A DNA stretch of 64,000 nucleotides. It comes from Chromobacterium paludis (lineage in GTDB: Bacteria; Pseudomonadota; Gammaproteobacteria; Burkholderiales; Chromobacteriaceae). Shown here one piece after another: positions 19,475 to 27,792 of the stretch. Each line of letters begins with the position of its first letter. Positions within the stretch are counted from its first letter, which is position 1. The position numbers were made by a program, and so were the translations under genes. The notes under the pieces are model-generated. The model was not told where the DNA came from. It made no database searches and saw nothing but the letters and a program-made list of their open reading frames with translations. The stretch lies in NCBI RefSeq assembly GCF_008275125.1, contig NZ_CP043473.1, positions 1,798,001 through 1,862,000 of the forward strand, in the 5' to 3' direction.

Positions 19475-19660
19475 TTACTCGGCGGTGCGTTTGATCGCTT
19501 CTCCGCCCTTCTCCACCGCGTTGCCGATCGCCTGTCCAGCCTTCTGCAAACCGTGGCCCACCGCCTGCCCGCCTTCCTTGGCGTCGGCCTTGATGCCTTG
19601 CACGGTGTTGCAGCCGCCCAGCAGCAGGGCCAGGCTCAGACAAACCATCTCTTTTTTCAT
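19475..19660 (-). CDS. entericidin-like small lipoprotein
   Basis: A 61-residue protein with a classic lipoprotein signal: MKKEMVCLSLALLLGGC with the lipidated cysteine at 17. A short Gly/Ala/Lys-rich amphipathic tail follows (GQAVGHGLQKAGQAIGNAVEKGGEAIK). This matches the EcnA/EcnB entericidin pattern, whose enterobacterial members are toxin/antidote lipoproteins. Only one is present here, so a toxin role is not implied. ATG 19660 has GGAG nine bases upstream. It lies between leuC and leuD in the same orientation. Confidence 0.8.
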   Translation of the reverse strand: MKKEMVCLSLALLLGGCNTVQGIKADAKEGGQAVGHGLQKAGQAIGNAVEKGGEAIKRTAE

Positions 19661-19775
19661 GTGATGCGCTCCGTTCGGGTGGCAGCCGGGCCGCCGGTCT
19701 GACAAAAGGGACATTCTAAGCAATCCCTGCGTTTTCGTCAGACCCGCCGCGCCCGGATCCGCCCCCCAGCGGCAC

Positions 19776-21191
19776 TCAGTTGGCGGCCAAGCCGCGCACG
19801 TCGACGAAATGCCCAGCCACCGCCGCCGCCGCCGCCATTGCCGGGCTCACCAAATGGGTGCGCCCGCCCTGGCCCTGGCGGCCTTCGAAGTTGCGGTTGG
19901 AGGTGGAGGCGCAGCGCTCTCCCGGCAGCAGCCGGTCGGCGTTCATCGCCAGGCACATCGAGCAGCCCGGCTCGCGCCATTCGAAACCGGCGGCGACGAA
20001 AATCTTGTCTAGTCCCTCGGCCTCGGCCTGCGCCTTGACCAGGCCGGAACCCGGCACCACCAACACCTGCTTCACGCTGGCGGCCTTCTGGCGGCCCTTG
20101 GCCACCGCCGCCGCTTCGCGCAGGTCTTCGATGCGGCTATTGGTACAGGAGCCGATGAACACCACGTCCACCGGAATCTGCTCTATCGGCGTATCGGCCT
20201 CCAAGCCCATATAGGCCAGCGCGCGCTCGATGCCGGCTTTCTTCACCGGATCGTTCTCATTGGCCGGATTCGGCACCTTGCCGCCCACGTCCACTACCAT
20301 TTCCGGCGAAGTGCCCCAGGTGACCTGCGGCTGGATATCCGCGGCCTGCAAGATGATCGTTTCGTCGAAATGCGCGCCGTCGTCGGAATGCAGGGTGCGC
20401 CAATACGCCACGGCCGCGTCCCACTGCTCGGCCTTGGGCGCGTACGGCCGGCCCTTGACGTAGGCTATGGTTTTGTCGTCCACCGCCACCAGGCCGGAAC
20501 GCGCGCCGCCTTCTATCGCCATATTGCACAGCGTCATACGGCCTTCCATGCTCAGGCTGCGGATCGCCTCGCCGCCAAACTCTATCGCGTAGCCGGTGCC
20601 GCCGGCGGTGCCGATCTTGCCGATGATGGCCAGCGCCACGTCCTTGGCCGTAACGCCCGCGCCCAGCTGTCCATCCACCCGCACCAGCATGTTCTTGGAC
20701 TTCTTGGCCACCAGGCATTGCGTGGCCATCACGTGTTCGACTTCGGAGGTGCCGATGCCATGCGCCAGCGCGCCGAACGCGCCGTGGGTGGAGGTGTGGC
20801 TGTCGCCGCACACCACGGTCATGCCCGGCAAGGTGGCGCCCTGCTCCGGCCCCATCACGTGGACGATGCCCTGGCCCTTGTCCTTGAACGGGAAGTAGGC
20901 CAGCGCGCCGAAGGCCTTGATGTTGGCGTCCAGCGTTTCCACCTGCTGGCGCGAGATCGGGTCCTGAATGCCTTGATCCCAATGGTCGGTGGGCGTGTTG
21001 TGGTCCGCGGTGGAGACGACGGAATCCACCCTCCACAGCTTGCGGCCGGCCAGCTTCAAGCCCTCGAAGGCCTGGGGGCTGGTCACTTCATGCACCAGAT
21101 GGCGGTCGATATACAACAGCGCGGTGCCGTCTGCCTCTTGGCGCACCACATGGCTGTTCCACAGTTTGTCGTACAAGGTTTGCGCGGTCAT
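19776..21191 (-). CDS. leuC: 3-isopropylmalate dehydratase large subunit
   Basis: A 471-residue aconitase-family protein holding the 4Fe-4S cluster. Ligand cysteines are in [13 protein letters not shown] and in GCSMCLAMN, and the [23 protein letters not shown] segment is fully conserved. The true start is ATG 21191 ([11 protein letters not shown]) with GAGGA nine bases upstream. It is the first gene of the leu cluster and is divergent from an XRE-type regulator, 101 bases away. Confidence 0.97.
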   Translation of the reverse strand: MTAQTLYDKLWNSHVVRQEADGTALLYIDRHLVHEVTSPQAFEGLKLAGRKLWRVDSVVSTADHNTPTDHWDQGIQDPISRQQVETLDANIKAFGALAYFPFKDKGQGIVHVMGPEQGATLPGMTVVCGDSHTSTHGAFGALAHGIGTSEVEHVMATQCLVAKKSKNMLVRVDGQLGAGVTAKDVALAIIGKIGTAGGTGYAIEFGGEAIRSLSMEGRMTLCNMAIEGGARSGLVAVDDKTIAYVKGRPYAPKAEQWDAAVAYWRTLHSDDGAHFDETIILQAADIQPQVTWGTSPEMVVDVGGKVPNPANENDPVKKAGIERALAYMGLEADTPIEQIPVDVVFIGSCTNSRIEDLREAAAVAKGRQKAASVKQVLVVPGSGLVKAQAEAEGLDKIFVAAGFEWREPGCSMCLAMNADRLLPGERCASTSNRNFEGRQGQGGRTHLVSPAMAAAAAVAGHFVDVRGLAAN

Positions 21192-21259
21192 ATTGCGTGT
21201 CCTCGGGTCGTCGTTGCACACATCTTTGACCAGCTTTAATCCTGTTACAAGATAAGACG

Positions 21260-21273
21260 TTATACTGGTATAA
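21260..21273. promoter_or_regulatory. 14-base perfect palindrome in the leuC/XRE divergent promoter
   Basis: TTATAC-TG-GTATAA is an exact inverted repeat of six bases each side. It lies 19 bases before the regulator ATG and about 70 bases before leuC. The position suggests an operator for the adjacent XRE protein, affecting its own gene and perhaps leuC. The sequence shows only the symmetry; binding is inferred. Confidence 0.5.
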
Positions 21274-21292
21274 AAACCAATAGGATAAGAGT

Positions 21293-22069
21293 ATGGAATC
21301 GACCGCCGCCAGCCCGCTTGGCGCTTTTCTGCGCGCCCACCGCGAACGGCTGACGCCGCAGCAAGCCGGCCTGCCCGCAGGCGCGCGGCGCCGCGCCAAG
21401 GGCTTGCGCCGCGAAGAAGTGGCGCAACTGGCCGGCATCAGTCCCACCTGGCTCACTTGGCTGGAGCAAGGGCGCACCGAATCGGTGTCGGCGCACACCC
21501 TGGCCCGCCTTGCCGCCGCGCTGCAGCTGTCCGGCGCGGAAACCGATTATCTGTTTGATCTGGCCGGCCTGAAGAACCCCAAAGACAAGCGCGCCGAGGA
21601 CAATCCTCAAGCGCGCGAGATTCTGGCGGAAATGCTGCCGCACATCGCCATTCCAGCCTATGTGCTGGACCGCCATTGGCGGGCGGCGGCCTGGAACGAC
21701 GCCGCGGCGGAATTGTTCTGCGATTGGCTGGGCAAGCCGGACGCCAGCCGCAGCCAGCTCGACTTCATTTTCCTGATGCCGGCCGCGCGCAGCTTCATCG
21801 ACAACTGGCCGGAGCGCGCGCGGCGCATCGTCGCTGAATTGCGCGCCGACCTGGGCCAGCAGCTGGATGATGCCGAAACGGCGGACATGCTGCAGCGGCT
21901 GCGCCTCAACAGCGCGGAATTCGACCAATTGTGGCGACAGCAGGATGTGCTGGAGCGAGAAGGCGGCGAGCGCGCCTTCCATCACCCGGCCCTCGGCCAG
22001 ATCAACAAACGGCAGATCACGCTGCGACCGGCCAATGCGCCCGAGTTCAAGCTAGTCCTGCTGTTATGA
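21293..22069 (+). CDS. XRE-family regulator with MmyB-like ligand-binding domain
   Basis: A 258-residue protein. The N-terminal helix-turn-helix spans about residues 10-85 ([29 protein letters not shown]...[11 protein letters not shown]). A PAS-like MmyB/MLTR domain follows from about 105 ([23 protein letters not shown]), thought to bind fatty-acid-like ligands in family members. It is divergent from leuC with a palindrome just upstream. Whether it controls leuC is not shown. The start at 21293 has GGATAAG nearby. Confidence 0.85.
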   Translation: MESTAASPLGAFLRAHRERLTPQQAGLPAGARRRAKGLRREEVAQLAGISPTWLTWLEQGRTESVSAHTLARLAAALQLSGAETDYLFDLAGLKNPKDKRAEDNPQAREILAEMLPHIAIPAYVLDRHWRAAAWNDAAAELFCDWLGKPDASRSQLDFIFLMPAARSFIDNWPERARRIVAELRADLGQQLDDAETADMLQRLRLNSAEFDQLWRQQDVLEREGGERAFHHPALGQINKRQITLRPANAPEFKLVLLL

Positions 22070-22571
22070 AAATGACTGCCTCTGGCGCGTGCCGGCCCAG
22101 TCACAGCATGATGCCCGGAGATGAGCCATCCAAATCATCCTGAAGCCCGCCACCAGGCGCTGCGCCCGCCCACGGCCGGAAACGGTCAATAGGCGGGCCC
22201 TAGCGCCAGGAGCGGTTGATGGCTGCAGAGCGATCCCGCCCATATGCGTCTTGCGACGAATCGAAGCGTTTCGCGCGCGGAATATTCATTCTCTGCCCGC
22301 GCGGAACAACGGAGAGCCGGACACATGGCCGACGATGGCGTCATGCATAGCGCAAGAGATGCCCGCCCCATGACCGGCAAGCGACGGACAAATCCATGCA
22401 GAAGAAACAAGGCAGCCAGCTCGCATGATGAAAATAATGCATGCAACAGCTAATTTCATACACACATAATATCGCTTGCAACTTTATTTCTTGTGTACAA
22501 AATTGAAGAGGCAAAGGCTTGCAGCAACAAGCTCTCCATCGCCCTTGCCGCCACCACACAAGGAACACGCC
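22070..22571. other. intergenic stretch before the RHH-like gene, partly AT-rich
   Basis: About 500 bases without a supportable gene. A plus-strand frame at 22244-22453 (69 codons) lacks a ribosome-binding site and domain. The last 130 bases (about 22430-22510) are much richer in A/T than the surroundings and probably hold the promoter of the next gene, but no clean -35/-10 pair with normal spacing was found. Confidence 0.4.
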
Positions 22572-22940
22572 ATGCCTACCGACAGCCGTTCACGCATTCA
22601 CATTGAGCAACCAGGCAAACCCCGGCTGTACCAGCTGAGCGATCTGCCGGGATATCAAATGGTAGGCGTGATCCACCAGGGCAACCGCACGGGCGCGTTG
22701 GTCAGGCATACCGCCAGCGGGGTTTACGGCATGGCTTATCGCAACGAAGTCCGTCCCTTGGACCAGCGCCGCGTCAAAGCAGCGTTGGGCATACCCAACG
22801 GCGCAGGCGCGCCGCCCAAACTGCAGGGCGGTTCACGCAAGAACGTCTATCTGGACACGGCAAGCATCGAGATTGCCCGCAAACTGGGCCACGGCAATCT
22901 CAGCGAGGGCATACGCAAGGCACTCAAATTGGCCGCATGA
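22572..22940 (+). CDS. small protein with ribbon-helix-helix-like C-terminus
   Basis: A 122-residue protein. The first 80 residues (IHIEQPGKPRLYQLSDLPGYQMVGVIHQGNRTGALVRH...) match nothing I recognise. The C-terminus RKNVYLDTASIEIARKLGHGNLSEGIRKAL has the beta-strand/two-helix pattern and the GNLSEGIR signature seen in ribbon-helix-helix or related DNA-binding modules. ATG 22572 is chosen because AAGGA lies seven bases upstream; the frame is open earlier. No partner toxin gene is adjacent. It may be a regulator; function unknown. Confidence 0.65.
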   Translation: MPTDSRSRIHIEQPGKPRLYQLSDLPGYQMVGVIHQGNRTGALVRHTASGVYGMAYRNEVRPLDQRRVKAALGIPNGAGAPPKLQGGSRKNVYLDTASIEIARKLGHGNLSEGIRKALKLAA

Positions 22941-23035
22941 CCCCATGCGGCAGGAGGCAGCGCCAAACCTTCCGAAGCCACAAAGGGCAGCACCCAAGCC
23001 AGAGCTTGCTCAAAAAACCGCGAAGAGACAGACAC

Positions 23036-23053
23036 GGCTTTGTTGCATAAATA
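23036..23053 (-). repeat. terminal inverted repeat of an IS5-family (IS903-group) remnant
   Basis: GGCTTTGTTGCATAAATA differs from the known IS903 terminus only at one internal base and the last base. It marks the outer end of a broken element; the coding remnant runs inward from it. No matching opposite end was found before bcp. Confidence 0.7.
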
Positions 23054-23089
23054 GGCTTCGGCATGCAAAGCCCCTTTCCCCAGACGGAT

Positions 23090-23192
23090 TTATGGCATGC
23101 GCACCGTCATCGGCGTCCCGAGCCGCGTGAAGCGGTTCAAGATCGCCGCTCGCACTTGGAGCTCTGCAACTTGACGGTCGAAGTCCCTTGCG
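23090..23192 (-). pseudogene. IS5-family (IS903-group) transposase, C-terminal remnant
   Basis: The minus strand encodes a tail reading RDFDRQVAELQVRAAILN then a short end TPMTVRMP and a stop at 23090-23092. This lines up with the IS903 transposase C-terminus pattern RDYDxQVAE...VRALNKM...GMPESVR, and the terminal repeat lies 36 bases beyond the stop, as in that element. Upstream of about 23192 the similarity and the reading frame are lost (in-frame TAA soon after), so the rest of the transposase is gone. I rate this a real fragment, recognised from memory of the family. Confidence 0.62.
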
Positions 23193-23408
23193 ACGTCAAC
23201 AACTATCAACACAATTTACTTGATTGTCAGGAGCCCTACACGCCGATAGACTACCTTTAACAAGAGACGCGGCGGGCTAGGCACGCTGAAGCTCTTGCCT
23301 CTAGGTACGGTGTAGAGGCCGAAAACTAAAGCTCCGTGCGTATGTGGGTTAGAGTGTGGGTTAGCAGATTTACCACACTCCAGCCTCTAAACGACAAGAG
23401 AACTACAA
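23193..23408. other. unexplained stretch with short direct and inverted repeats upstream of bcp
   Basis: No gene is evident. It contains a 10-base direct repeat TGTGGGTTAG at 23343-23352 and 23355-23364, a hairpin GCCTCTA/TAGAGGC (23297-23303 with 23313-23319), and a further GCCTCTA at 23383-23389. Base composition differs from the flanking genes. Paired repeats like this occur next to integrase genes of integrated elements, so it may be debris of one, but no integrase is present. Confidence 0.4.
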
Positions 23409-23861
23409 ATGAATGCAAGCCCTTGTTTTAACTTCACTTTACCATCCACATCGGGCACCGACTTCACGCTCTCCGCCAGCCGCAAGCCGCTGGTGATCTA
23501 CTTTTACCCCAAGGACAACACCCCCGGCTGCACCAATGAAAGCATGGCCTTCCGCGACCTGCACGCGGAGTTCGCCGTGCTGGGCGCCGAGATCGTCGGC
23601 ATTTCCCGCGACAGCCTGAAATCCCACCACAACTTCAAGGCCAAGCTGGAGCTGCCGTTCGAGCTGCTGTCCGACAGCGAAGAAACCGCCTGCAATCTGT
23701 TCGGCGTCATCAAGATGAAGAATATGTACGGCAAACAGGTGCGCGGCATCGAACGCAGCACCTTCGTCATCGGCAAGAGCGGCGAAATCGCCAGAGAATG
23801 GCGCGGCGTCAAAGTGCCGGGCCACGCGGAGGAGGTATTGGCGTACGTGAAAACGCTGTAA
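23409..23861 (+). CDS. bcp: thioredoxin-dependent peroxiredoxin, Bcp/PrxQ type
   Basis: A 150-residue protein with the Bcp signature FYPKDNTPGCTNES; the peroxidatic cysteine is Cys41. Members reduce peroxides with electrons from thioredoxin. In many Bcp proteins a resolving cysteine lies five residues later; here that position is methionine (GCTNESM), and the only later cysteine is in ETACNLFG. It may therefore act as a 1-Cys enzyme or use another partner. It is followed by phoH 58 bases later on the same strand. Confidence 0.92.
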   Translation: MNASPCFNFTLPSTSGTDFTLSASRKPLVIYFYPKDNTPGCTNESMAFRDLHAEFAVLGAEIVGISRDSLKSHHNFKAKLELPFELLSDSEETACNLFGVIKMKNMYGKQVRGIERSTFVIGKSGEIAREWRGVKVPGHAEEVLAYVKTL

Positions 23862-23919
23862 ACGGTTGTACCCGCCCGGCCAGCCGGCCGGGCAACGACA
23901 TGAACAAGGGGACCACATC

Positions 23920-25323
23920 ATGGCCGGCCGCAAAAAGACCAACACGTGCAAGCTGTTTGTTCTGGATACCAACGTTCTTCTGCACGACCCCACCTGTCTG
24001 TACCGCTTCGAAGAACACGATGTGTTCATCCCCATCATCACGCTGGAAGAACTGGATACCCACAAGAAGGGCATGTCCGAAGTGGCGCGCAACGCGCGCC
24101 AGGCCAGCCGCTTCCTCGACGACATCATCAGCGGCAACGAGCTGAACATCGCCGATGGCATTCCGCTGAAAAACGCCAGCCGCGACGCCGCCAGCGGCCG
24201 ACTGATCCTGCAGACCCAGGCCATCAACGGCACGCTGCCGTCCTCGCTGCCGGTGGGCAAGGCCGACAATCAGATTCTCGGCATCGTGATGGCGCTGAAG
24301 AATCTGCATCAGGAACGCGCCGTCATCCTGGTGTCCAAAGACATCAATATGCGCATCAAGGCGCGCGCGCTGGGCCTGGAGGCGGAAGACTACTTCAACG
24401 ACAAGGTGCTGGAAGACACCGACCTGCTCTATACCGGCACCCGCGAAATCGACCAGGCGTTCTGGGAGCGCAACGGCAAGGACATCCAATCCTGGCAGGA
24501 TCATGGCCGCAGCTACTATCAGCTGACCGGCCCCGACACGGCCAGCCTCTATGTCAACCAGCTGCTATGGCAGGAAGGCGACAAACCGTTCCAGGCCCGC
24601 GTGATCAAGCTGGAAGGCAAGAGCGCGGTATTGGAAACGCTGAAGGACTACAGCCACAGCAAGAACAATGTCTGGGGCATCACCGCGCGCAACCGCGAGC
24701 AGAACTTCGCGTTGAACATGCTGATGGACCCCAACGTGGACTTCGTCTCGCTGCTGGGCCAGGCCGGCACCGGCAAGACGCTGCTCACGCTGGCGGCGGG
24801 CCTGGCGATGACGCTGGAACAGAAAATCTACAGCGAAATCATCATGACCCGCGTCACCGTGCCGGTGGGCGAGGACATTGGCTTCCTGCCCGGCACTGAG
24901 GAAGAAAAAATGGCGCCGTGGATGGGCGCCTTGGAAGACAACCTGGATGTGCTGAACAAGAGCGACGACGACGGCGGCGACTGGGGCCGCGCCGCCACGC
25001 GCGACCTGATACGCAGCCGCATCAAGGTGAAGAGCCTCAACTTCATGCGCGGCCGCACCTTCCTCAACAAATACCTGATCATAGACGAGGCGCAAAACCT
25101 GACGCCCAAGCAGATGAAGACGCTGATCACCCGCGCCGGCCCCGGCACCAAGGTGGTATGCCTGGGCAACGTCAGCCAGATCGACACGCCCTACCTGACC
25201 GAAGGCAGCTCCGGCCTGACCTATGTGGTAGACCGTTTCAAGGGCTGGGACCACTCCGCCCACATCACCCTGCAACGCGGCGAGCGCTCCCGCCTGGCGG
25301 ACTACGCCGGCGAAGTGCTGTAG
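23920..25323 (+). CDS. PhoH-family ATPase with N-terminal PIN domain
   Basis: A 467-residue protein. The PIN ribonuclease-like domain begins at about residue 10 (LFVLDTNVLLHDP, acidic residues also in LEELD) and runs to about 150. A PhoH ATPase domain follows with Walker A GQAGTGKT at 280-287 and Walker B IIDEAQN. PIN-PhoH proteins in other bacteria are RNA helicase/ribonuclease-like. ATG 23920 is preceded by AAGGGGA. A GC-rich hairpin without T-run (23874-23893) lies between bcp and this gene. A 32-base palindromic terminator follows. Confidence 0.93.
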   Translation: MAGRKKTNTCKLFVLDTNVLLHDPTCLYRFEEHDVFIPIITLEELDTHKKGMSEVARNARQASRFLDDIISGNELNIADGIPLKNASRDAASGRLILQTQAINGTLPSSLPVGKADNQILGIVMALKNLHQERAVILVSKDINMRIKARALGLEAEDYFNDKVLEDTDLLYTGTREIDQAFWERNGKDIQSWQDHGRSYYQLTGPDTASLYVNQLLWQEGDKPFQARVIKLEGKSAVLETLKDYSHSKNNVWGITARNREQNFALNMLMDPNVDFVSLLGQAGTGKTLLTLAAGLAMTLEQKIYSEIIMTRVTVPVGEDIGFLPGTEEEKMAPWMGALEDNLDVLNKSDDDGGDWGRAATRDLIRSRIKVKSLNFMRGRTFLNKYLIIDEAQNLTPKQMKTLITRAGPGTKVVCLGNVSQIDTPYLTEGSSGLTYVVDRFKGWDHSAHITLQRGERSRLADYAGEVL

Positions 25324-25344
25324 AACAAGCGCGCTTGCCAATGA

Positions 25345-25376
25345 AAACGGCGCCATCGCATGCGATGGCGCCGTTT
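25345..25376. terminator. 32-base perfect palindrome, bidirectional terminator
   Basis: AAACGGCGCCATCGCA is followed directly by its exact reverse complement. On the plus strand it lies 21 bases after the phoH stop. On the minus strand it is followed by TTTT (CCGTTTTCATTGG) and would stop transcripts coming from istB, and originally from the small-protein gene now at 27789-28142. Confidence 0.8.
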
Positions 25377-25392
25377 CGACATTCTCGGCACA

Positions 25393-25399
25393 GCCTCAG
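25393..25399. repeat. target-site duplication, left copy (IS21-family element)
   Basis: GCCTCAG directly abuts the left end of the element and is repeated exactly at 27786-27792 at the right end. A 7-base duplication is within the range known for IS21-family insertions. Confidence 0.85.
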
Positions 25400-25425
25400 T
25401 GTCAATCAGCGTCGAATTTTGACCA
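25400..25425 (+). repeat. IS21-family left terminal repeat
   Basis: The end begins TGTCAATCAGCGTC and finishes TTTTGACCA. It matches the reverse complement of 27760-27785 at most positions (TGT-AA-CAGCGT ... TGACCA). A second sub-terminal copy follows at 25428-25449. Confidence 0.88.
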
Positions 25426-25453
25426 CCTGTCAGCGTTGAATTTTGACCAGGCA

Positions 25454-26185
25454 TCAGACCGCTTTCCGGCGCTTCTTGAACCGGTAGGAATCGTTCCCCG
25501 TCTCCAGAATGTCGCAGTGGTGCGTCACCCGGTCCAGCAGCGCCGTCGTCATCTTCGCGTCGCCGAACACGCTCACCCATTCCCCGAAGCTCAGGTTCGT
25601 CGTCACGATCAGGCTGGTCTTCTCGTACAACTGGCTGATCAGGTGAAACAGCAGCGCGCCGCCTGATTCCGGAAACGGCAGGTAGCCCAGCTCGTCCAGG
25701 ATCACCGCGTCCATCAGCATCAGTTGACGCGACAGGTGCCCGGCTTTGCCGGCGCGCTTTTCATGCTCCAGCAGATTGACTAGGTCCACCGCGTTATAGA
25801 ACCGCACCCGCTTGCTCTGATGGATCGCCGCCACCCCCAGCGCTGTCGCCAGGTGGGTTTTGCCCGTCCCGGTGCCGCCCACCAGAATCAGGTTGCGCGC
25901 TTCCGCCAGGTAGTCGCCGCCGGCCAGCGCGGTCAATCTGTCTGACTGCAGCGGACTTTCCGCCCAGTCAAAGCCTGTCAGATCTCGGTGGTGCGGGAAG
26001 CGCGCGGCTTTCATCTGGTAGCTCAGGCTGCGCGCTTGGCGGTCGGCCTGTTCCGCCTCCAACAGTCGCAGCAGCATCGCTTCGCCGGTCAAAGGTTGGC
26101 GGCGGGGTTCGGCCATCAGTTCTCCCCAGGCGCTGGCCATCCCGTACAGCTTCAGCGCTTTCAGTTTGCTCAGGGGATCAGTCAT
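25454..26185 (-). CDS. istB: IS21-family helper ATPase IstB
   Basis: A 243-residue AAA+ ATPase with Walker [12 protein letters not shown] and Walker [12 protein letters not shown], related to DnaC/DnaA. It works with IstA to select target DNA and regulate strand transfer. It overlaps the end of istA by eight bases, indicating translational coupling. No frameshift or internal stop is present. Confidence 0.96.
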   Translation of the reverse strand: MTDPLSKLKALKLYGMASAWGELMAEPRRQPLTGEAMLLRLLEAEQADRQARSLSYQMKAARFPHHRDLTGFDWAESPLQSDRLTALAGGDYLAEARNLILVGGTGTGKTHLATALGVAAIHQSKRVRFYNAVDLVNLLEHEKRAGKAGHLSRQLMLMDAVILDELGYLPFPESGGALLFHLISQLYEKTSLIVTTNLSFGEWVSVFGDAKMTTALLDRVTHHCDILETGNDSYRFKKRRKAV

Positions 26186-27668
26186 GGCAGCCCTCCAGCA
26201 ACTGGTCGTAACGCGCGCAGTTCGCCGCCGGCGCTTCTTTCAGCTGCAAGTTCTCCATCACGCTCAACGCTGCCGGACGGGCGGGTTCGGTCAGCCGGCG
26301 CAGCTCATTCAGAATGATGGGCGCGCTGATAGCCTTGTGCTCCAGCGCCAGCTGGCAGGCCACTTCCAGCGCTTCCAGGCCGGTTTCTCGCGCGGCCAGC
26401 AGCAGATCGGCGAAGGCCCGATCGCCTTTGGCTTCTTTCATCAGCGCCTGGCGCACGGTTTCAATCGCCGCCGGCAGCACCCATTCGACAAAGGGCCGGC
26501 CATGCCGCAAGGCGCCGGGTTTGGTTTGCAGGATCGGCACGTAGTGCCAGGGTTCGCAGATCCACTGATCCCGCCCGAAGCGACGGTCGTGGCAGGCGAT
26601 CTCGGCGCCGTCGGCGACGGCGCGGATCTGGCCAGCGCTGACGCGCACCGACACCACCTTGCCCGCCCATTGCGCCGGCACGCTGTAACGATTGCGCTCT
26701 ATCGTCACCAGGCAGGTGCTGGAGACGCGCAGCGCCTGCTCCACATAGCTGTCGAACGGCATGGCGATCGGCGTCAGCTGCTGCCGCTCGTCTGCCCAGG
26801 CTGCGGCCACCGTCACCGGCTGGTGCGGGTGTTGGCGTTGCCCCAGTTCGCGGCAGCGTTGCGCCAGATGGGCATTGAGCGCCGCGAAGTCGGCAAAGCG
26901 CGGGGTGGGCGTGAACAGCCATTCCCGGATATTGCCGACCTGATTCTCCACTTGCCCTTTCTCCCAGCCCGATGCCGGCGTGCAGGCCACCGGCTCGAAC
27001 AGGTAGTGATTGGCCAAAGCCAGGTGGCGGCTGTTGAAACGGCGGGACTTGCCGGTAAAGATGGCGTCCACCACTGCCTTGAGGTTGTCGTAGATCACCT
27101 TGCGCGGCGCGCCGCCAAAGAAGGCGAAAGCCTGGACGTGAGCGTCCAGCACCATTTCCTGGGTTTCGCGCGGATAGGCGATGACGAAAGGCTGGCGGCT
27201 ATAAGCCAGGCGGAAGTGCGCCAGCTTGATGGTCTGGGCGATACCGCCGAGCACCACCTGCTCGTAGCTCCAATCGAATTGGCAAACTTCGCCGGGCGCG
27301 AAGAGCAGCGGGACGAAAGCCTGCTTTGGGGTGAGCGTGCCGGGCTGAGCGGCCTTCCAGGCTTTGACGTGGCGCTGGATGCTGTCGTAGGCGCCCCTGT
27401 ACCCCTCGGCCTGCAGGCATTCGAACAGGCGGCGGGCGGTACGGCGTTGGGCCTTGGGGAGCTGGCTATCGCGCTTGAGCCAGGCGTTCAGCGTGTCCAT
27501 GAAGGCGCCGAGCCTGGGATGGCGCGGCTGGCGCTGATATTGCGGGGCGGTGGTGGCCTTGAGGTATTTCTTGACGGTGTTGCGGGAGAGGTTGAGGGAG
27601 CGGGCAACAGCGCTGATGCTCTCGTTGCCCACCAGGTGACGGCGTCGGATCTTGCCGATGGTTTCCAT
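26178..27668 (-). CDS. istA: IS21-family DDE transposase IstA
   Basis: A 496-residue transposase. An N-terminal helix-turn-helix ([21 protein letters not shown]) is followed by the integrase core: the first acidic residue in QFDWSYEQV, the second in VIYDNLKA and the glutamate in [16 protein letters not shown]-terminal Mu-like beta-barrel region follows. The start is ATG 27668 with GGAG eight bases upstream; GTG 27677 is in frame but unsupported. It is oriented in the same direction as the gene at 27789-28142, which could supply transcription. Confidence 0.95.
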   Translation of the reverse strand: METIGKIRRRHLVGNESISAVARSLNLSRNTVKKYLKATTAPQYQRQPRHPRLGAFMDTLNAWLKRDSQLPKAQRRTARRLFECLQAEGYRGAYDSIQRHVKAWKAAQPGTLTPKQAFVPLLFAPGEVCQFDWSYEQVVLGGIAQTIKLAHFRLAYSRQPFVIAYPRETQEMVLDAHVQAFAFFGGAPRKVIYDNLKAVVDAIFTGKSRRFNSRHLALANHYLFEPVACTPASGWEKGQVENQVGNIREWLFTPTPRFADFAALNAHLAQRCRELGQRQHPHQPVTVAAAWADERQQLTPIAMPFDSYVEQALRVSSTCLVTIERNRYSVPAQWAGKVVSVRVSAGQIRAVADGAEIACHDRRFGRDQWICEPWHYVPILQTKPGALRHGRPFVEWVLPAAIETVRQALMKEAKGDRAFADLLLAARETGLEALEVACQLALEHKAISAPIILNELRRLTEPARPAALSVMENLQLKEAPAANCARYDQLLEGCHD

Positions 27669-27759
27669 GCAAATCACTCCAGGTTTGCCCTCGCCAAAAA
27701 GACGAAGTGTGGCACATGCCCGGGGTGGTCAAAATTGGACGCTGTTTACCCCGGGAACC

Positions 27760-27785
27760 TGGTCACTTTTGCACGCTGTTTAACA
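27760..27785 (-). repeat. IS21-family right terminal repeat
   Basis: Read on the minus strand this begins TGTTAAACAGCGTGC and ends GTGACCA, imperfectly matching the left end. A second copy lies inside at 27726-27749. Confidence 0.88.
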
Positions 27786-27792
27786 GCCTCAG
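27786..27792. repeat. target-site duplication, right copy
   Basis: GCCTCAG, identical to 25393-25399. Bases 27789-27791 within it are the stop codon of the adjacent minus-strand gene. Confidence 0.85.

Larger units (their letters stand above)
25400..27785 (-). mobile_element. complete IS21-family insertion sequence
   Basis: A 2386-base element bounded by TGT...ACA and flanked by 7-base direct repeats. It carries istA and istB on the minus strand, overlapping by eight bases. Each end holds two copies of a sub-terminal repeat: left 25400-25425 and 25428-25449, right 27726-27749 and 27760-27785, sharing the core CAGCGT...TGACCA. This multiple-repeat layout is typical of IS21. Both genes and both ends are intact, so it may be active. 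Confidence 0.95.

Noticed and set aside
23063..23260. 65-codon plus-strand frame in the IS remnant
   Set aside because: It runs antisense through the transposase tail; the minus-strand reading matches a known family and explains the sequence better.
25345..25376. Perfect palindrome as a replication origin or recombination site
   Set aside because: Its position between two gene ends and the T-run on the minus strand fit an ordinary bidirectional terminator.
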